DNA from: Phoronis australis
Taxonomy: Eukaryota; Phoronida; Phoronidae
Direction of reading: 5' to 3'
NCBI GenBank assembly: GCA_002633005.1
Contig: NMRA01000033.1
Coordinates: 560,233-624,232 of the forward strand
Length of the DNA stretch: 64,000 bases
Shown here piece after piece: positions 1 to 11,460 of the stretch; position 1 is the stretch's first letter; each line of letters starts with the position of its first letter. Under the pieces are notes generated by a model. That model was not told the origin of the DNA and searched no databases. It was given only the letters and a program-made list of their open reading frames with translations. The position numbers were made by a program, and so were the translations under genes.

Positions 1-327
1 CATAGGATCGAATTCGAACCCTTGGTTACGTAACTCGGGCAGTGGATTGACGGGTCTCGGTCAATTTGAACTTATGAAAAGCGACGATCTGCAAGTCGGT
101 AGATTAGTTCAGTTTTTGACCGCCAGGTGACTCCTTATCCATTCAAAATGGCGGTATTACTACCGAGTACCAGGAAATAGTGCGAGCAGAAATTTCACGA
201 TAAAAAACTAAGGGAACAGGGTAGGACAAATTTCTACGTATATTTGGAAAGATAACATTGCGAGGAATCGAACGATACCAAAATCATATGTCTAAGTCTT
301 TGTCGTCATATTGTAAACAATTACCCA

Positions 328-777
328 ATTGCCCCTTAGCGAGTAGCTAACAGAGGCTTATATAATTCACCGGAAGCACATCTACAATATTCCCCCCTTC
401 CCTATGGAACGGACACGCGACCAGGAAGGTGAACACCAGGATGTCTCGCATACAGGTCATCAACGTCCCTTGGTACCTTTACCACTACAACACTGGTGAA
501 CACAAGGTAATCTCTCATACAGGTCCTTGACTCCTGGAACTTTTCACGCGCGCCGTCCTGAGGTCCGTGGGTATTAGTTGGCAGTGCTTCATCGGTAGAT
601 CATCCGTTTGCCGACTACACCATTTGTAGTAATAGCCGAGATTACCCGACGCGGGGATTGAACCAGCGACCCAAATAAAACCGGCAAGCGTGTTAACCAT
701 TCAGCTAATAGGCAATTGCGCCTTAGCGAGTAGCTAACAGAGGCTCATATAATTCACCGGAAGCACATCTACAACAC
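328..777. repeat. Direct repeat pair flanking SINE-like DNA
   Basis: A block of about 66 bases beginning near CCTTAGCGAGTAGCTAACAG at 335 recurs nearly unchanged at about 719, so the copies start 384 bases apart. Between them a 31-base block containing CATACAGGTC occurs twice (about 429-459 and 495-526), followed by the minus-strand tRNA-like head. The layout suggests a composite or partly duplicated non-autonomous element rather than coding DNA. Confidence 0.6.
640..716 (-). repeat. tRNA-derived SINE head
   Basis: Read on the minus strand this contains an A-box-like block (TAGCTGAATGGTTAACACG) and, about 30 bases on, a B-box-like block (CTGGTTCAATCCCC), spaced as in a tRNA gene. No complete cloverleaf can be folded with confidence. 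It is called a SINE head or tRNA relic, not a working tRNA gene. Confidence 0.5.
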
Positions 778-1204
778 TAACGAGTCTGTGAAAGTCCGCC
801 TTGTCTCTAGCAAGTTCCAAGTACGAAGAACGAGTGAACCACGAGGTCGTTACATCATCGCTCCCAGCAGGTTCCATCCATTCTCCAATCAGAGCCATGA
901 TAGTAGAGAAGCCCGCGAACCTGACTATCCAATCAAACCTCATGTAACAGATGCACTGGTTCACTACATAAGAACACGGGATTTTGGCTAGATTTTTCTT
1001 GCTGCGAGACAGCTAATGAACTCTACAGTAATGACATGTCGAATGTATCATGTCCGAATTTTGAGAACTAGTTTTCTCAACTGATAGTGATAATGGGCAT
1101 CAAACTCATTCTCAAAATACGGGCACGTTATATCTGACTATTGCCGAACTCTACCCTCACTTAATCAGCCACTATTCATTCCCAGTTTAATATAGAGAGT
1201 TCTT

Positions 1205-1900
1205 AACCCATTGGTTTTAAAGGATCTTTAGTGAAATTTGGCACATGCGTTCCTATGGAGCTGACAACAGAGGACAACAAGTTTCAGACCAATCCGAGTA
1301 CTACTGTGGCCCCTAGTGGCAATATGGTTTTTCTTATGTTTGCCTCTGTCAATGTTGCGAACTCCCTGTTGCATCTTTGTGACATTTGACAAATAGGTTT
1401 TTATTAAGAAGACACTGATGGCTTTTCGTTTTCACCACCTATTGCCCATTTGTGTTATTTGGAGTCTGTTTTTAGGCATCATCCTTTTCATTCTCAAATC
1501 TACTCAAGGGATCATTGTAAAACTTAACAGATGTGTTCCTACTGACGAGAGCATGACTGCGTGGATTTTCAAACAGGTCCAGCTAGTGTATTTCGACCTA
1601 TTGCATTTGTGTGTCTCCTAGACCCATTGCAAGATTTTTTGGAAATGTGGCAATGTGTATTCTTGTTAAGTTGACAACATGGATAGATCCGACTACGGTA
1701 CTGGTGTAATGGCAAATTGTTTTTTTTCAGGTTTGCCCTATGGAGTTCCTTGGATTTTCATATTTGACACCTTCCCATTTTTTGGATGGGTTTGACGTGT
1801 TCTGTGCTAAATAATGGCCATTTTTAATTACTTCTAGAGACCTACCATTTGTTGTACTTTCGTGAGTTCATTTCAACGGCATTCAATGCTCTGTGTTGCT
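1205..1900. repeat. CTAGTGGC dispersed repeat, degenerate copies
   Basis: The stretch shows recurring phrases GAAATTTGGCA, CCCCTAGTGGCAAT near 1310, TATGTTTGCCTCTGT, and near 1845-1905 a segment with CATTTGTTGTAC and CATTTCAACGGCATTCA. The same phrases in the same order recur at 44690-46080 and 48640-49480. It is therefore one dispersed repeat family present both upstream of SMARCE1 and in CDV3 introns. Confidence 0.55.
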
Positions 1901-1973
1901 CTGGTATATGTTTGTCTACATGAAGTTCAGAAATAGTGATTAACCTTGGATTTGTTGTTTTTATGTCAACCAG

Positions 1974-4900
1974 GCGATGTCTATGCCCAGCCATTACCGC
2001 CCTGTACCAGGAGGCAGCATTGGTCACACTGGTTCTCCTGCAATGAATCGTACGTATTAACTCTGTTTTCATAACACTTCAAGATGCATATTTATGATAA
2101 TCATAACAATTTATTGCAATTATTTTTTCTCAGCTTGTTTTTGAAGAGTTGGGGTCAGAGAATTCTCATGTTTTATTAATGAGTGTTGTATTTTATTTTT
2201 ATGTCATTTTCTTTACCCCCGCCAGATGCATTTTGTTGATACAATATGCTCATTGTTTCCAAGTAGGCACTTGTAATTTTCCTTATGGTGTGTTCTCTTT
2301 CATTACCTAAGCCAACACTAGCTTGTATTATTCTTACTCATGTCGTAATACCTGAATGGAATGTAATTCACTTCCCTCAGTTTGGTCACTGGAGTCCACC
2401 TTAGGCGTTGTCATTGTGATTTTCAGTTGTTGTGAGAGAGACGTCTTGCTAGAACGGAGCACTTTTATGGTCAATATTTAGTAGTTATGAATTCGAACGC
2501 TGTTTACGAACTATGTTGTGTCTCGGATGCCACAGAAGTCTTCCCATATCTCATCTGATCACCTTTTCAACGTTTTTGGTGAATGTGGTAGATCATGTGC
2601 ACATTTGCTTTGTGAAACTTTTTGACGATTATACTCTTGTGTGTAGTTAAGCATGTGGTTCATTTCAGAGCGTGGACGTGGTCCCGGCACTCCCTATGGT
2701 CAAAATACTGGTGGAAGTCCTTTCGTCTATCACCAGAACACACCAGCTCCTTTTCAGCCTGTCAAAATGACAGCCAGGGTGAGTACAATTAGCTGATGGT
2801 CTCTATCAACTCTGTTTTTTAATTCAATTTGTAATTTTTGCCATTTGATAATCTCTTGATACTTAAAACATCTGAGAAGTTGCATGGAAAGCAGTGAAAA
2901 TGCAGTTTGACTAAAGATTGATTGTGTTTAAAACTTGTGTCGTTAGCCATCTTTTTTATTCTTAAAGTGTAACATTTGTAAAAGGTTCCTTTAAATTTCT
3001 AGTGCTGCATCAATAAAAAAGCAGCGACAGTTGGGTGTCCCTGAGTTGATAGTATAATACACTCAAGACCTTCTGGCCTGCAACTTATAAAATATTCCTG
3101 TTTTAATGATGTCACTAGTTGATAAAAGTTATTCTGTGTGTCTCTTTTATATTGAACTGACTTGCTTACTAAAAGTTATCTTCTACATTTGCAGAGTGAG
3201 GTTAAAGTTCCCAAGCCGCCCAAACCTCCTGACAAGCCGCTAATGCCTTACATGAGGTTTAGCAGGAAAGTAAGTAAAAATGTAAGAGGCGTGGCTTTTT
3301 TGTTTTCTTTCTTTTTTTCTTGCTTCTTTGGTGTAGTGGTTTTCGCAAATGACACAATTTCTTCACATAATTTGAAATTTGCACAAAGTTTAGACAAAGG
3401 TGGCGAAATTATAACGGTTAACGAACGAATGGTCAATTTAGTCGTCAGATAGTTGCACGGAAACAAAAATCAGACAAAAGTTACTCAGAAGAGATTATAT
3501 TGGTTACTTCAAATATATACTGAATTTTCACGATAAGGAATTGTGTCACTTTTGAAACTGCTTGTTGAAGGGGAAAGCAGACGTTTTTGTTGTTACCATT
3601 TGTAAAAATGCAGATCCCTTCTCATTGGACAGATATTTTACTGTGTTAACTACTGGCCCTTTGCTGTTTATCAAGTATCCGCGGAGTGCTTGGAAAATAA
3701 CGTAAATAGTTCAGCAAGACCCACATCTTGGTTCTTCGTTCACTTAAATTGAGCAAACATGCATGACCGACACAGACCATGTTCAGTTGCAAGTAAGGCA
3801 TTGTATTTGCTCAATGGAAGTGAACACGGAGCAAAGGTGTGGGCATTTTACTGGGCCATTTGCGTCATTACTAGTTTCCGTGGACAATAAATGAATGTGA
3901 AGGGACGCTTAAGTAAACACGGAAATATCTGTTTCCAAGGTAATCGGGGATATATTTTTACTCAAGCTAATGGCAAAAATGGCTGTGTTCCCTTTAAAGG
4001 GACATTTCTTGCTCACTGCCATGATCACAAACCATAAACCAGGTTACCTGACCTCTCAAAATATGTTTCTGACCTGTCCATACCATGATTGGAAGTGATC
4101 TCCATCTCCCAGCAGGCTGCGTTCCATAAACCTACACGACACTTGCAAAGCATTTGTGATGAGGAGTCTTCATTTTTGGAAAGGAAACGGCGATTTTATA
4201 TCGTAACATAATGTTCTAACGTGACCAACCGATCGCTTGTTGCTGACGTCATGCAAGAGTACGCTAGTAACGTCCCGAGCAAACTTACAAAACGCTTGCT
4301 TTTTACTCTTGTCATTTTGCATGGTCTTGCGTAATCTTGCTTTTTTGGCGAGTTCCTGGCATCTGCATAACACAGTTTAGATGAGTTTGTGCACATGCAA
4401 GTAAAAATAGTGTTTTCACACTAAATGTGATATCTTTGAGAAAAGTCTTCAAATTTGACAGGGAGGGATAACTAACTCTTCCAATATTGAACGGTTTTAT
4501 GTCTACCGTAGGTGATCCCTATATTTCTTGGGTGGTAAAAACTTTTTCGTTCGTGGCCAGCAAAATTTTGTGGAATTAGTATTATAAAGGTTTATCGTCT
4601 TATTTCATATTCGTGCTTGGGATGTAAATGGAAAGAAATGTCCCTTTAACCTATGTGTTTGATTTCAAATTGTTATGAATTACATAAATTGTGGTTTCGT
4701 TGAACATGTGATCGTGCAAGTTTGATTAGATTGAGTCCAAGTGAACTCATGTAGAACATTTTGAATCCCATCTGTATATTATGTGTTATGTTTCCAGTTT
4801 ATTTTTAAAGATCTGTCTGCTTTGGATAAGACATAACTGCGCAACCTCATTTTCTGAAGGCTTGCAGGGTTGCACCTTACGTAAACAGTTCCGCACGATT

Positions 4901-7900
4901 TTCAACGACTGCGACTCCAAAATGAGTCATTTACTGTTTGAATGTTTTTACATTTGTGGATGTCAAATTTGAAATCGCTTGTGTAATGTACTAAATTATT
5001 TTCAATCTGATATCGCGTCATATTTGACATGATGTGCCTCCAAGAATAACTGCTGCCTAAATATACTGAAAATCATGCTAGCACACAAATAGTAGTTGTT
5101 GGCAAGGTATTCAATTTAAGTCATTCGTTTCGTTATGAGGAACATTATTGTTTTTGCTATTCGCAAAGTGTACACTTTGTGCTAAACTGTCTTCAGATTG
5201 CTTAAGAAATGTCTAACTCTTGGCAACGAGCATGTAACGGTTGCACAGTGTTTGTGTTTTGTTGGGGGCAATTCCAGAATTCAGGGCAACCGGTCGACAC
5301 GATCATGCAGTGACGGAAATTGACGATCGACTTAAACTTGCCCTGCGGACAATTCTGAAACAACTTTCCGCCTGCTCGGTTGTCTGTGAAAGAAATATGG
5401 AGATGGAGGTGATACTTGAGACTCACACCAGCAGTAGCAGTGCTAAAGATTCACACATTTATTGATTATTCTGTGATGGTTTTACATAACAAACTCTTAG
5501 TATTGATTTTTAGGTCCTGTACTATATTTCTGCGTCATCTTATTGCAAATATATCTGTTGTAAATTCTTTACAATATTTTATGGACTAGATTATTACTGA
5601 TTTTTCTGTGTCCACCGGCATTTACCAAGAGACACTACCAAAAAAGAGCCCTCATAGTGAATGTTTCGGGACTGACAAGAGGCTCATGTACGGAATAGAA
5701 GACAAGATGTCATTAATTTATTAAATTTTCATCCGTGAAAGGACCATCAAGTATTTGAAGTTCTCTCTTGTCAACGAAAGCTTCACCGGAATTCTCGTTT
5801 AGTTGTTGAACTGCTGACAAGGTGAACCCAGGTGGGATATGAAGTCCATGACACAGCAGTGTGATAGACGTTCACTTATTTTCTGAAATAGCTCAATGGG
5901 CACTATTTGGAAGCAAAATCATTTTGATTTTTCTTTATTATTTTTTTAGCTGCTTTTCCGTTCCATGTTATTATTGATTCCTTTGTGCTGTGTTCTTGCT
6001 GAATTCTCTGTGAGAGGAATCTATTTGCTACGCATGCATTCATATATGTACTTCTAAAGTTGCATTTTGCACTGGTTAGTTGGCTAAAAAACAAAAATCA
6101 TGTTAAAACTTTTACTTGTGTAAAATTGGTCTCGTAATATTCGTTATCGTGATAGGATTCGATTTCCGTTATCAATAACAAGTTATTACATATCTGATAT
6201 TTTAGTACTGTGTCACATATCGTTCTGCGTTATTACTGATTTTCTGTATGATGTGGTTTTTCACTTTTCTTCAATATATGATTTTCTGATTTTCCAATGA
6301 ATCTACATTATTACTGGTTGCCATGGATGGGCATTATAGGAATGTTTTAATTGGATATGCATTAAAAACTTTCAGAGCACTGCCACTTAGGCATCATTTT
6401 ATAACCTGTGGTTGGGCATTCGATTAACAATTGTCAAATTACACCTTCACTGGTCTATCATGCTGTTTAGGTGTGGGACTCGGTCAAGAATGAGCGTCCT
6501 GACGCCAAGCTGTGGGAGATTGGCAAGATCATTGGGCAGAAGTGGCGGGAAATGTCTGATGAGGAGAAGCAGACGTACACGGCTGAGTATGAGGAAGAGA
6601 AGGTAAAGGATTTGCCTTTGACCCTTGACCTTTTGGGTTGAAGTGAGGTGGGGAAATGCATTGTTGGCTAAGTGTCGGCTGAGAAGTTAGTGAGCACATC
6701 CCAAGAATGAAGAAGAGAGATTTGGTTAATGCGTTGTTAAGGATACGTTTGATGAGCGGGCATTTTTACTATTACCTTTGAGCAGAAATGTTAGGTATGA
6801 ATGCTTGATGATTTGGTTGCAAATATTTTGTAAATTTGAAGTCGAAGGGAATCCTTCAAGATGCTGCATGTAGGTAGTAGCGCTCGTAACTGGTACATGT
6901 CATCAGTGCGGCACCTCCAGGGACACTATAGGCACTTATGGGTTATTGAGATCACTGAGCCATGTTATTTATTCGTCACTGCTGAGGCTGCAGTCATAAA
7001 CATCTTGCTAGTTTTTCTTCTGTTCACGTGTACGTTTCAGAAATGACCTTCAATACAGCGCAGTGATTTTACTGTTTAAACCTAAAATTTTCACATGACT
7101 CGCACATCTTTATTATAGTCTCGGTAAGGTGCATTTGCAGATGGAGAGTGCATTGTGGCTTCAAAGTTTACTTGCGACTCAGAACATTGTATGTGTGTGT
7201 GTGTGTTGGCAGATGATGTACAATGAGGCGATGAAGCAATACCACAACTCGCCTATGTACCAGGCATATATCGCCGCTAAGAACCGTGCGGAGCAGCTGA
7301 TTGAAGAGGAGGAACGTAGTGCTAATAGTCACGTGCCTCGCGGCAAACAGGAAGTGCGCATCAGCATACAGCCAGCAGAGGATGATGATGGTATTTAGTT
7401 TCAAAGGATTGTTTCGATACAGTGCAGTCACTTGAATTGAATTATAATATTTTGGTTTATGTGAGCATCTGGAAAACCCTGTTTACTATGACCTGTTTCT
7501 TTGAAAACACCAATTAATCTTCAAAGGGCATCAGAAAGTGTTTATAGCAAGGTTCATTGTGCTCTTAAACATGTACATATTTTTATTTGTTGCAATAACG
7601 AGTTTTACCATTTTAGATATGGACGAAGGCTTTTCCATCAAACACCTGGCTGCTTCACGTTACCATAGAAACCATCGGCTGGTCAATGAGATCTTCAGCG
7701 AGCTAGCTGTGCCTGATGTCCGGGCGGTTGTCACCAAGAACCGCATGGCCGTTTTGAAACGTCAGGTGCAATCTCTTACCACTCATCAGGTAGGTTCATG
7801 GTTCAGGTCAGCCTGAGTTCAAAGGTCAATGCTAATCTGTAGGGCTTGCTTTTCCATGAAATATAGCTGACTTTAATCAAGATATTTGTGTGCGACAGAA

Positions 7901-10900
7901 GGGACTAGCTTTAAGACTGCACTAACATCATTACCTCCATCAAGTGGACAGGTAACGCCACTAGGATTTTGCCTTTGTGCATAATTTTCAGTGGTGTTGT
8001 AATAGTTTGCTGCAAAAAAAAATGTGGATTAGTTTTGCTGCATGTTTAACTTTTGAAAGTTGTCAGTGAGATGGGTTTTCCACTTTCAAAATACATTAAA
8101 GGGAAATAGTTATTCACTCTGCATTCTCCAATTGCTGTTGTCGTGTTATGGTAGGATGGTGTTGTCAAGACACAAATACAGTATTGCGATGGAGCAGTTT
8201 GTGGCTTCATTAGGTGTGGTTTGAAGTTTTCAATGCAAATTAACCTCTCTTTGGCCTTATGGTTTCTGCATTGGCTGTTTCAGAAAAAGCTGGAGTCAGA
8301 ACTGAAAGGGATTGAAGAAAAACACGATGAGAAAAAACGGAAATTTGTCGAATCCAGCGAGCAGTTCCATGAGAAACTCAAAAAGGTAATAATATAAGGT
8401 GAAACTTTGGCTAAGCTCTGTAGAAATATTGTTTGCATTGACTGTCTCAAGAAGTTCAAGATACTTGCAGTTTTAGCACAATATACTTTGCTATAGTTGC
8501 TTTTTAGAAATCTCTTTAGTTGATATCTGCCAATGTTGAGGCTTCATCACACTGTTAAGACTATCAAGTTTATTCTGTTGGTTTGACAGTAAACTTTTGT
8601 TATGCTTGTTAGATTTCATTAAAGATACTTTGTAAATGCGCTAGTTGTCCTTGACAAGTTGTTAGGTTGAATTGTTTAAGCATTAACTCTAATCACTGGT
8701 GATGCCTAGCTTTGTTCTTGTGACAACTTTAAATCTAAACGCAGTTTCACTACAGATATTGGGAATGGTCATGGAATCACAAATCTCACTGACTAACACT
8801 CCATGCACACTCTGGATTAGGAATTTAAACCTAGCTCTTGTGCTTAGATACGTTTGCTATTCAATACGTGATTCAGGTAATTACTGTGAACTGCAGTATA
8901 GCTTGGCATTGAATCATGGCAGACCACACAGCTCAGACTGTGCTAAGTGTAGCATGGGAACTGAGAACTTCAACATTTAGTAGAGGTTTGCCCTGCCTAT
9001 CAAATGTTTCACAGCCTTCTAACTCAAGGACTCATAGACTGGCTGAAGGAAGTAACCAGAGTATGCAGGTTTAAGAGTCTTTTTAAATTCCTAAGAACGA
9101 CGGGTAGATTCTCCCATGGGGAACCGCATGCTGGGAGTCCCCATGAGTGCAATGGGGCCAGATGTGTGGCCTAAGTACACAGCTAAAAGCATCAGGCCTC
9201 CTGCCTATTTTTTTAATAATTATTTGATCAGTGACTCGCTTTGACTGAACTATTGCATTTTTCACTTTTATGATTTAATTTTTTAGTCAAGTCTCAAGTA
9301 AACTCAGTGGTCACAAACCCATTTCTTATGTAATAAAAATTATTATGTGGCTGTACGTGAATAGATGTGTTCTCTTCGCAGCTTTGTGAAGATAAGCCGA
9401 CTGTGCCAGATGAACAGTTCCAGTCGATGGTTGAGAAGGCGAAGGAGGATATCCGTGCGCGGCAGCTGGAGATGCAGCGAGAGAAGGAACTACAGGAGAG
9501 TCTGGAGAAAGAGAAGCGGGAGGAGGCAGAGCGACAGCAGAGGCAGGAGGAGGAGGCAGAGCTGGCTAGGCAGGAGGCGGAGTTGGCCAAGGAGGCGGAG
9601 TCTAAGGAGGCGGTGCCAGCAGATGATGGACAGGTGGTGGACAGAGAAGTGGTACCACCACAACAGGTATGGGAATTAAAATGTTGCTGCTGGTACAGGT
9701 GTGTCTACTGAATACATTGCAGTTGACAACATATCATTTTTTAACCACAGAACAAGCCATCTTTTTAAGATTTAATTTTTGCATTGTCTTTCTGGATAGG
9801 GCCTTGTAAAGCAATCCCTTTTTGTTAAAATCTTTGAAATGGTATTGAGATATGAATACATTGTTCCATGCAGGCCATTGAAGGCAGTGAGCTGCAGATG
9901 AGCTGTGAGGAGCCATCTTTGGACAATGATCAACCTGCAGAGGTCGCCACTACAGAGAACTCTGAATTTAAGGCAAATAATATGACGAACTATGAACCAG
10001 CAGATACAAATGAGAAAATAGAAGGTATGTATAAGGGGACAGAATACAAACCTGTGTAACTAGCAAATGTTTAGGAGGATGAAGGAATTTGTTGTCTACA
10101 CATTTAAACTGTTATTTGTTGTCTACTTTACACATTTAAACTGTTATTTGTTGTCTACTTTACACATTTAAACTGTTATTTGTTGTCTACTTTACACATT
10201 TAAACTGTTATTTGTTGTCTACTTTACACATTTAAACTGTTATTTGGTTTTTCTCCAAGCATTTTCCAATGTTCCTACGACTCCTTAATAGCATTAAAAG
10301 TTGTCAAGAGTCTTGCATTGTCTTACAGTGATGCAAGACTACATTTTTATGTTTTTCTGTGTTTAATTGTGTCTTAATTGTATTATGTGGCTGGTGAAAA
10401 TTAGCCTTCACTCTGTGCTGGTGTTACAGCGTGACGTGGATCGGCAAATTGATTGCAACATTGTCAGCTGTACACAGAAGTATACTTACACCATGCAGTT
10501 TCCATGTTCGTTGTCCAATGCCCAGAGTTAGTGACATTAACAAACTATGGCCAGCATTTCCCATTCTTGCACACATCTTGAAGTGACTTGTACAAGGTTG
10601 CTCAACTAATGATGTCTTATCTTGGTGAATGACCAAGCTGCTCTCAGCACAGTGCAAGATCATATGGCAGCACTGAAACGTAATTTGTATGCCAGTACGA
10701 GTGAAACATGTTCCTTCAATACTGGGCTTTGCCTTGTCAACTTTAATGTCACCAAACAAAAGCAGGCGGCTTTGCATCATCTCGGTTCAACACCAGGGGT
10801 GCTGACGCATCAGTCTTCACATCACAGTACAACACATACGTTATTGTTGCGATTCACCAGGAAGCAGCAAACGCAAAAAGCAGATGAGTCTCACAAAGCT

Positions 10901-11460
10901 GTGCACTTAGAACACCCTTCCGTGGTGTATGTATGATTCTAACATTCTCACAGGGACAGTGATGAGGTGTCTAAGTGTGAATGTATAGCCTACATGCCTG
11001 TAGCAGTATTTGTTACGTGTTGCAGTATATTTAATGCACAAACCAGTTGCCCTGTTTTGTTTAGTGGCAAACTTATGTTCAGTTCTTGTAAGCGTATTGT
11101 TGACCACTGTTGTTTTCTTTTTCAGAGAACCAGTCAATGGAAACAGACGAAGGAGACAGAGTCCCTGATACTCCGTCAGTTATAGACGAGCAGCCGCAGG
11201 TTTCCACGGCAACAGTGGAAGAGAATGTCCAGCCACAAGCATCTTCATCGCAGCCGGATGCTGTGACAGAAAGTGAGCTGCAGAATGAGTCGGATAACAA
11301 AGTGGAGTCAACAACAGAGGGGGCTGTGCAACCAGAACAGTCATTGAGTTGTGACACCACAACCGCACAAGAACCTATGGAATTGAGTGAATCGACGGTT
11401 GACTCGTCATCTGAGGCAAAAACTATTGAATCATCACATGTGGCAGATAGTACCAGCTAG
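1974..11460 (+). CDS. SMARCE1: SMARCE1/BAF57, HMG-box subunit of SWI/SNF (BAF) chromatin remodeller
   Basis: Coding exons: 1974-2049, 2669-2778, 3195-3269, 6471-6602, 7213-7390, 7617-7789, 8284-8385, 9382-9666, 9874-10024 and 11126-11460 (stop TAG). All junctions are GT-AG and all phases match. From the ATG at 1977 the protein is 537 residues. A proline/glycine-rich N-terminus ([11 protein letters not shown]) leads to [19 protein letters not shown], the start of the HMG box (about residues 68-131; LWEIGKIIG and [10 protein letters not shown] visible). Then come [20 protein letters not shown], the conserved [16 protein letters not shown] block, and a coiled coil (about 233-350) rich in E, K, R and Q. 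The order matches vertebrate SMARCE1 (411 residues). The family binds DNA through the HMG box and sits in nuclear BAF complexes. The acidic S/T/E-rich tail is longer than in human. The start is uncertain, because codon GCG precedes the ATG in the first exon seen and an upstream coding exon cannot be excluded. Confidence 0.95.
3270..6470 (+). other. SMARCE1 intron 3
   Basis: This 3.2-kb intron splits the HMG box between FSRK and VWDS. The donor is GTAAGTA and the acceptor TGCTGTTTAG. Apart from AT-rich sequence I see no gene or recognisable element in it; the ORFs near 3162-3466 and 4170-4396 have no family features. Confidence 0.6.
7190..7212 (+). promoter_or_regulatory. (TG)n tract serving as the 3' splice-site tract of SMARCE1 exon 5
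   Basis: A TG dinucleotide run (TATGTGTGTGTGTGTGTTGG) sits immediately before the AG that starts the exon encoding [14 protein letters not shown]. No normal C/T-rich tract lies between it and the AG, so the microsatellite occupies the polypyrimidine-tract position. Confidence 0.55.
10089..10246. repeat. 32-bp minisatellite in SMARCE1 intron 9
   Basis: About five head-to-tail units of 32 bases contain ACACATTTAAACTGTTATTT. The first unit is a few bases shorter and the remainder are almost identical, which points to recent expansion. It starts about 65 bases after the exon 9 donor. Confidence 0.9.

Larger units (their letters stand above)
1..1973. other. Upstream flank of SMARCE1: repeats and SINE fragment, no coding exon seen
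   Basis: No convincing coding exon was found here. The stretch holds a direct repeat (about 328-393 and 712-777), a shorter internal repeat (about 429-459 and 495-526), a minus-strand tRNA-like SINE head (about 640-716), and from about 1205 to 1900 diverged copies of the CTAGTGGC dispersed repeat also found in CDV3 introns. A 5' UTR exon or a short first coding exon of SMARCE1 could lie here or before the window, but none can be proved. Confidence 0.6.

Noticed and set aside
9294-9590. Antisense serine/cysteine-rich frame
   Set aside because: A shadow of the GAG/AAG-rich coiled-coil exon of SMARCE1.
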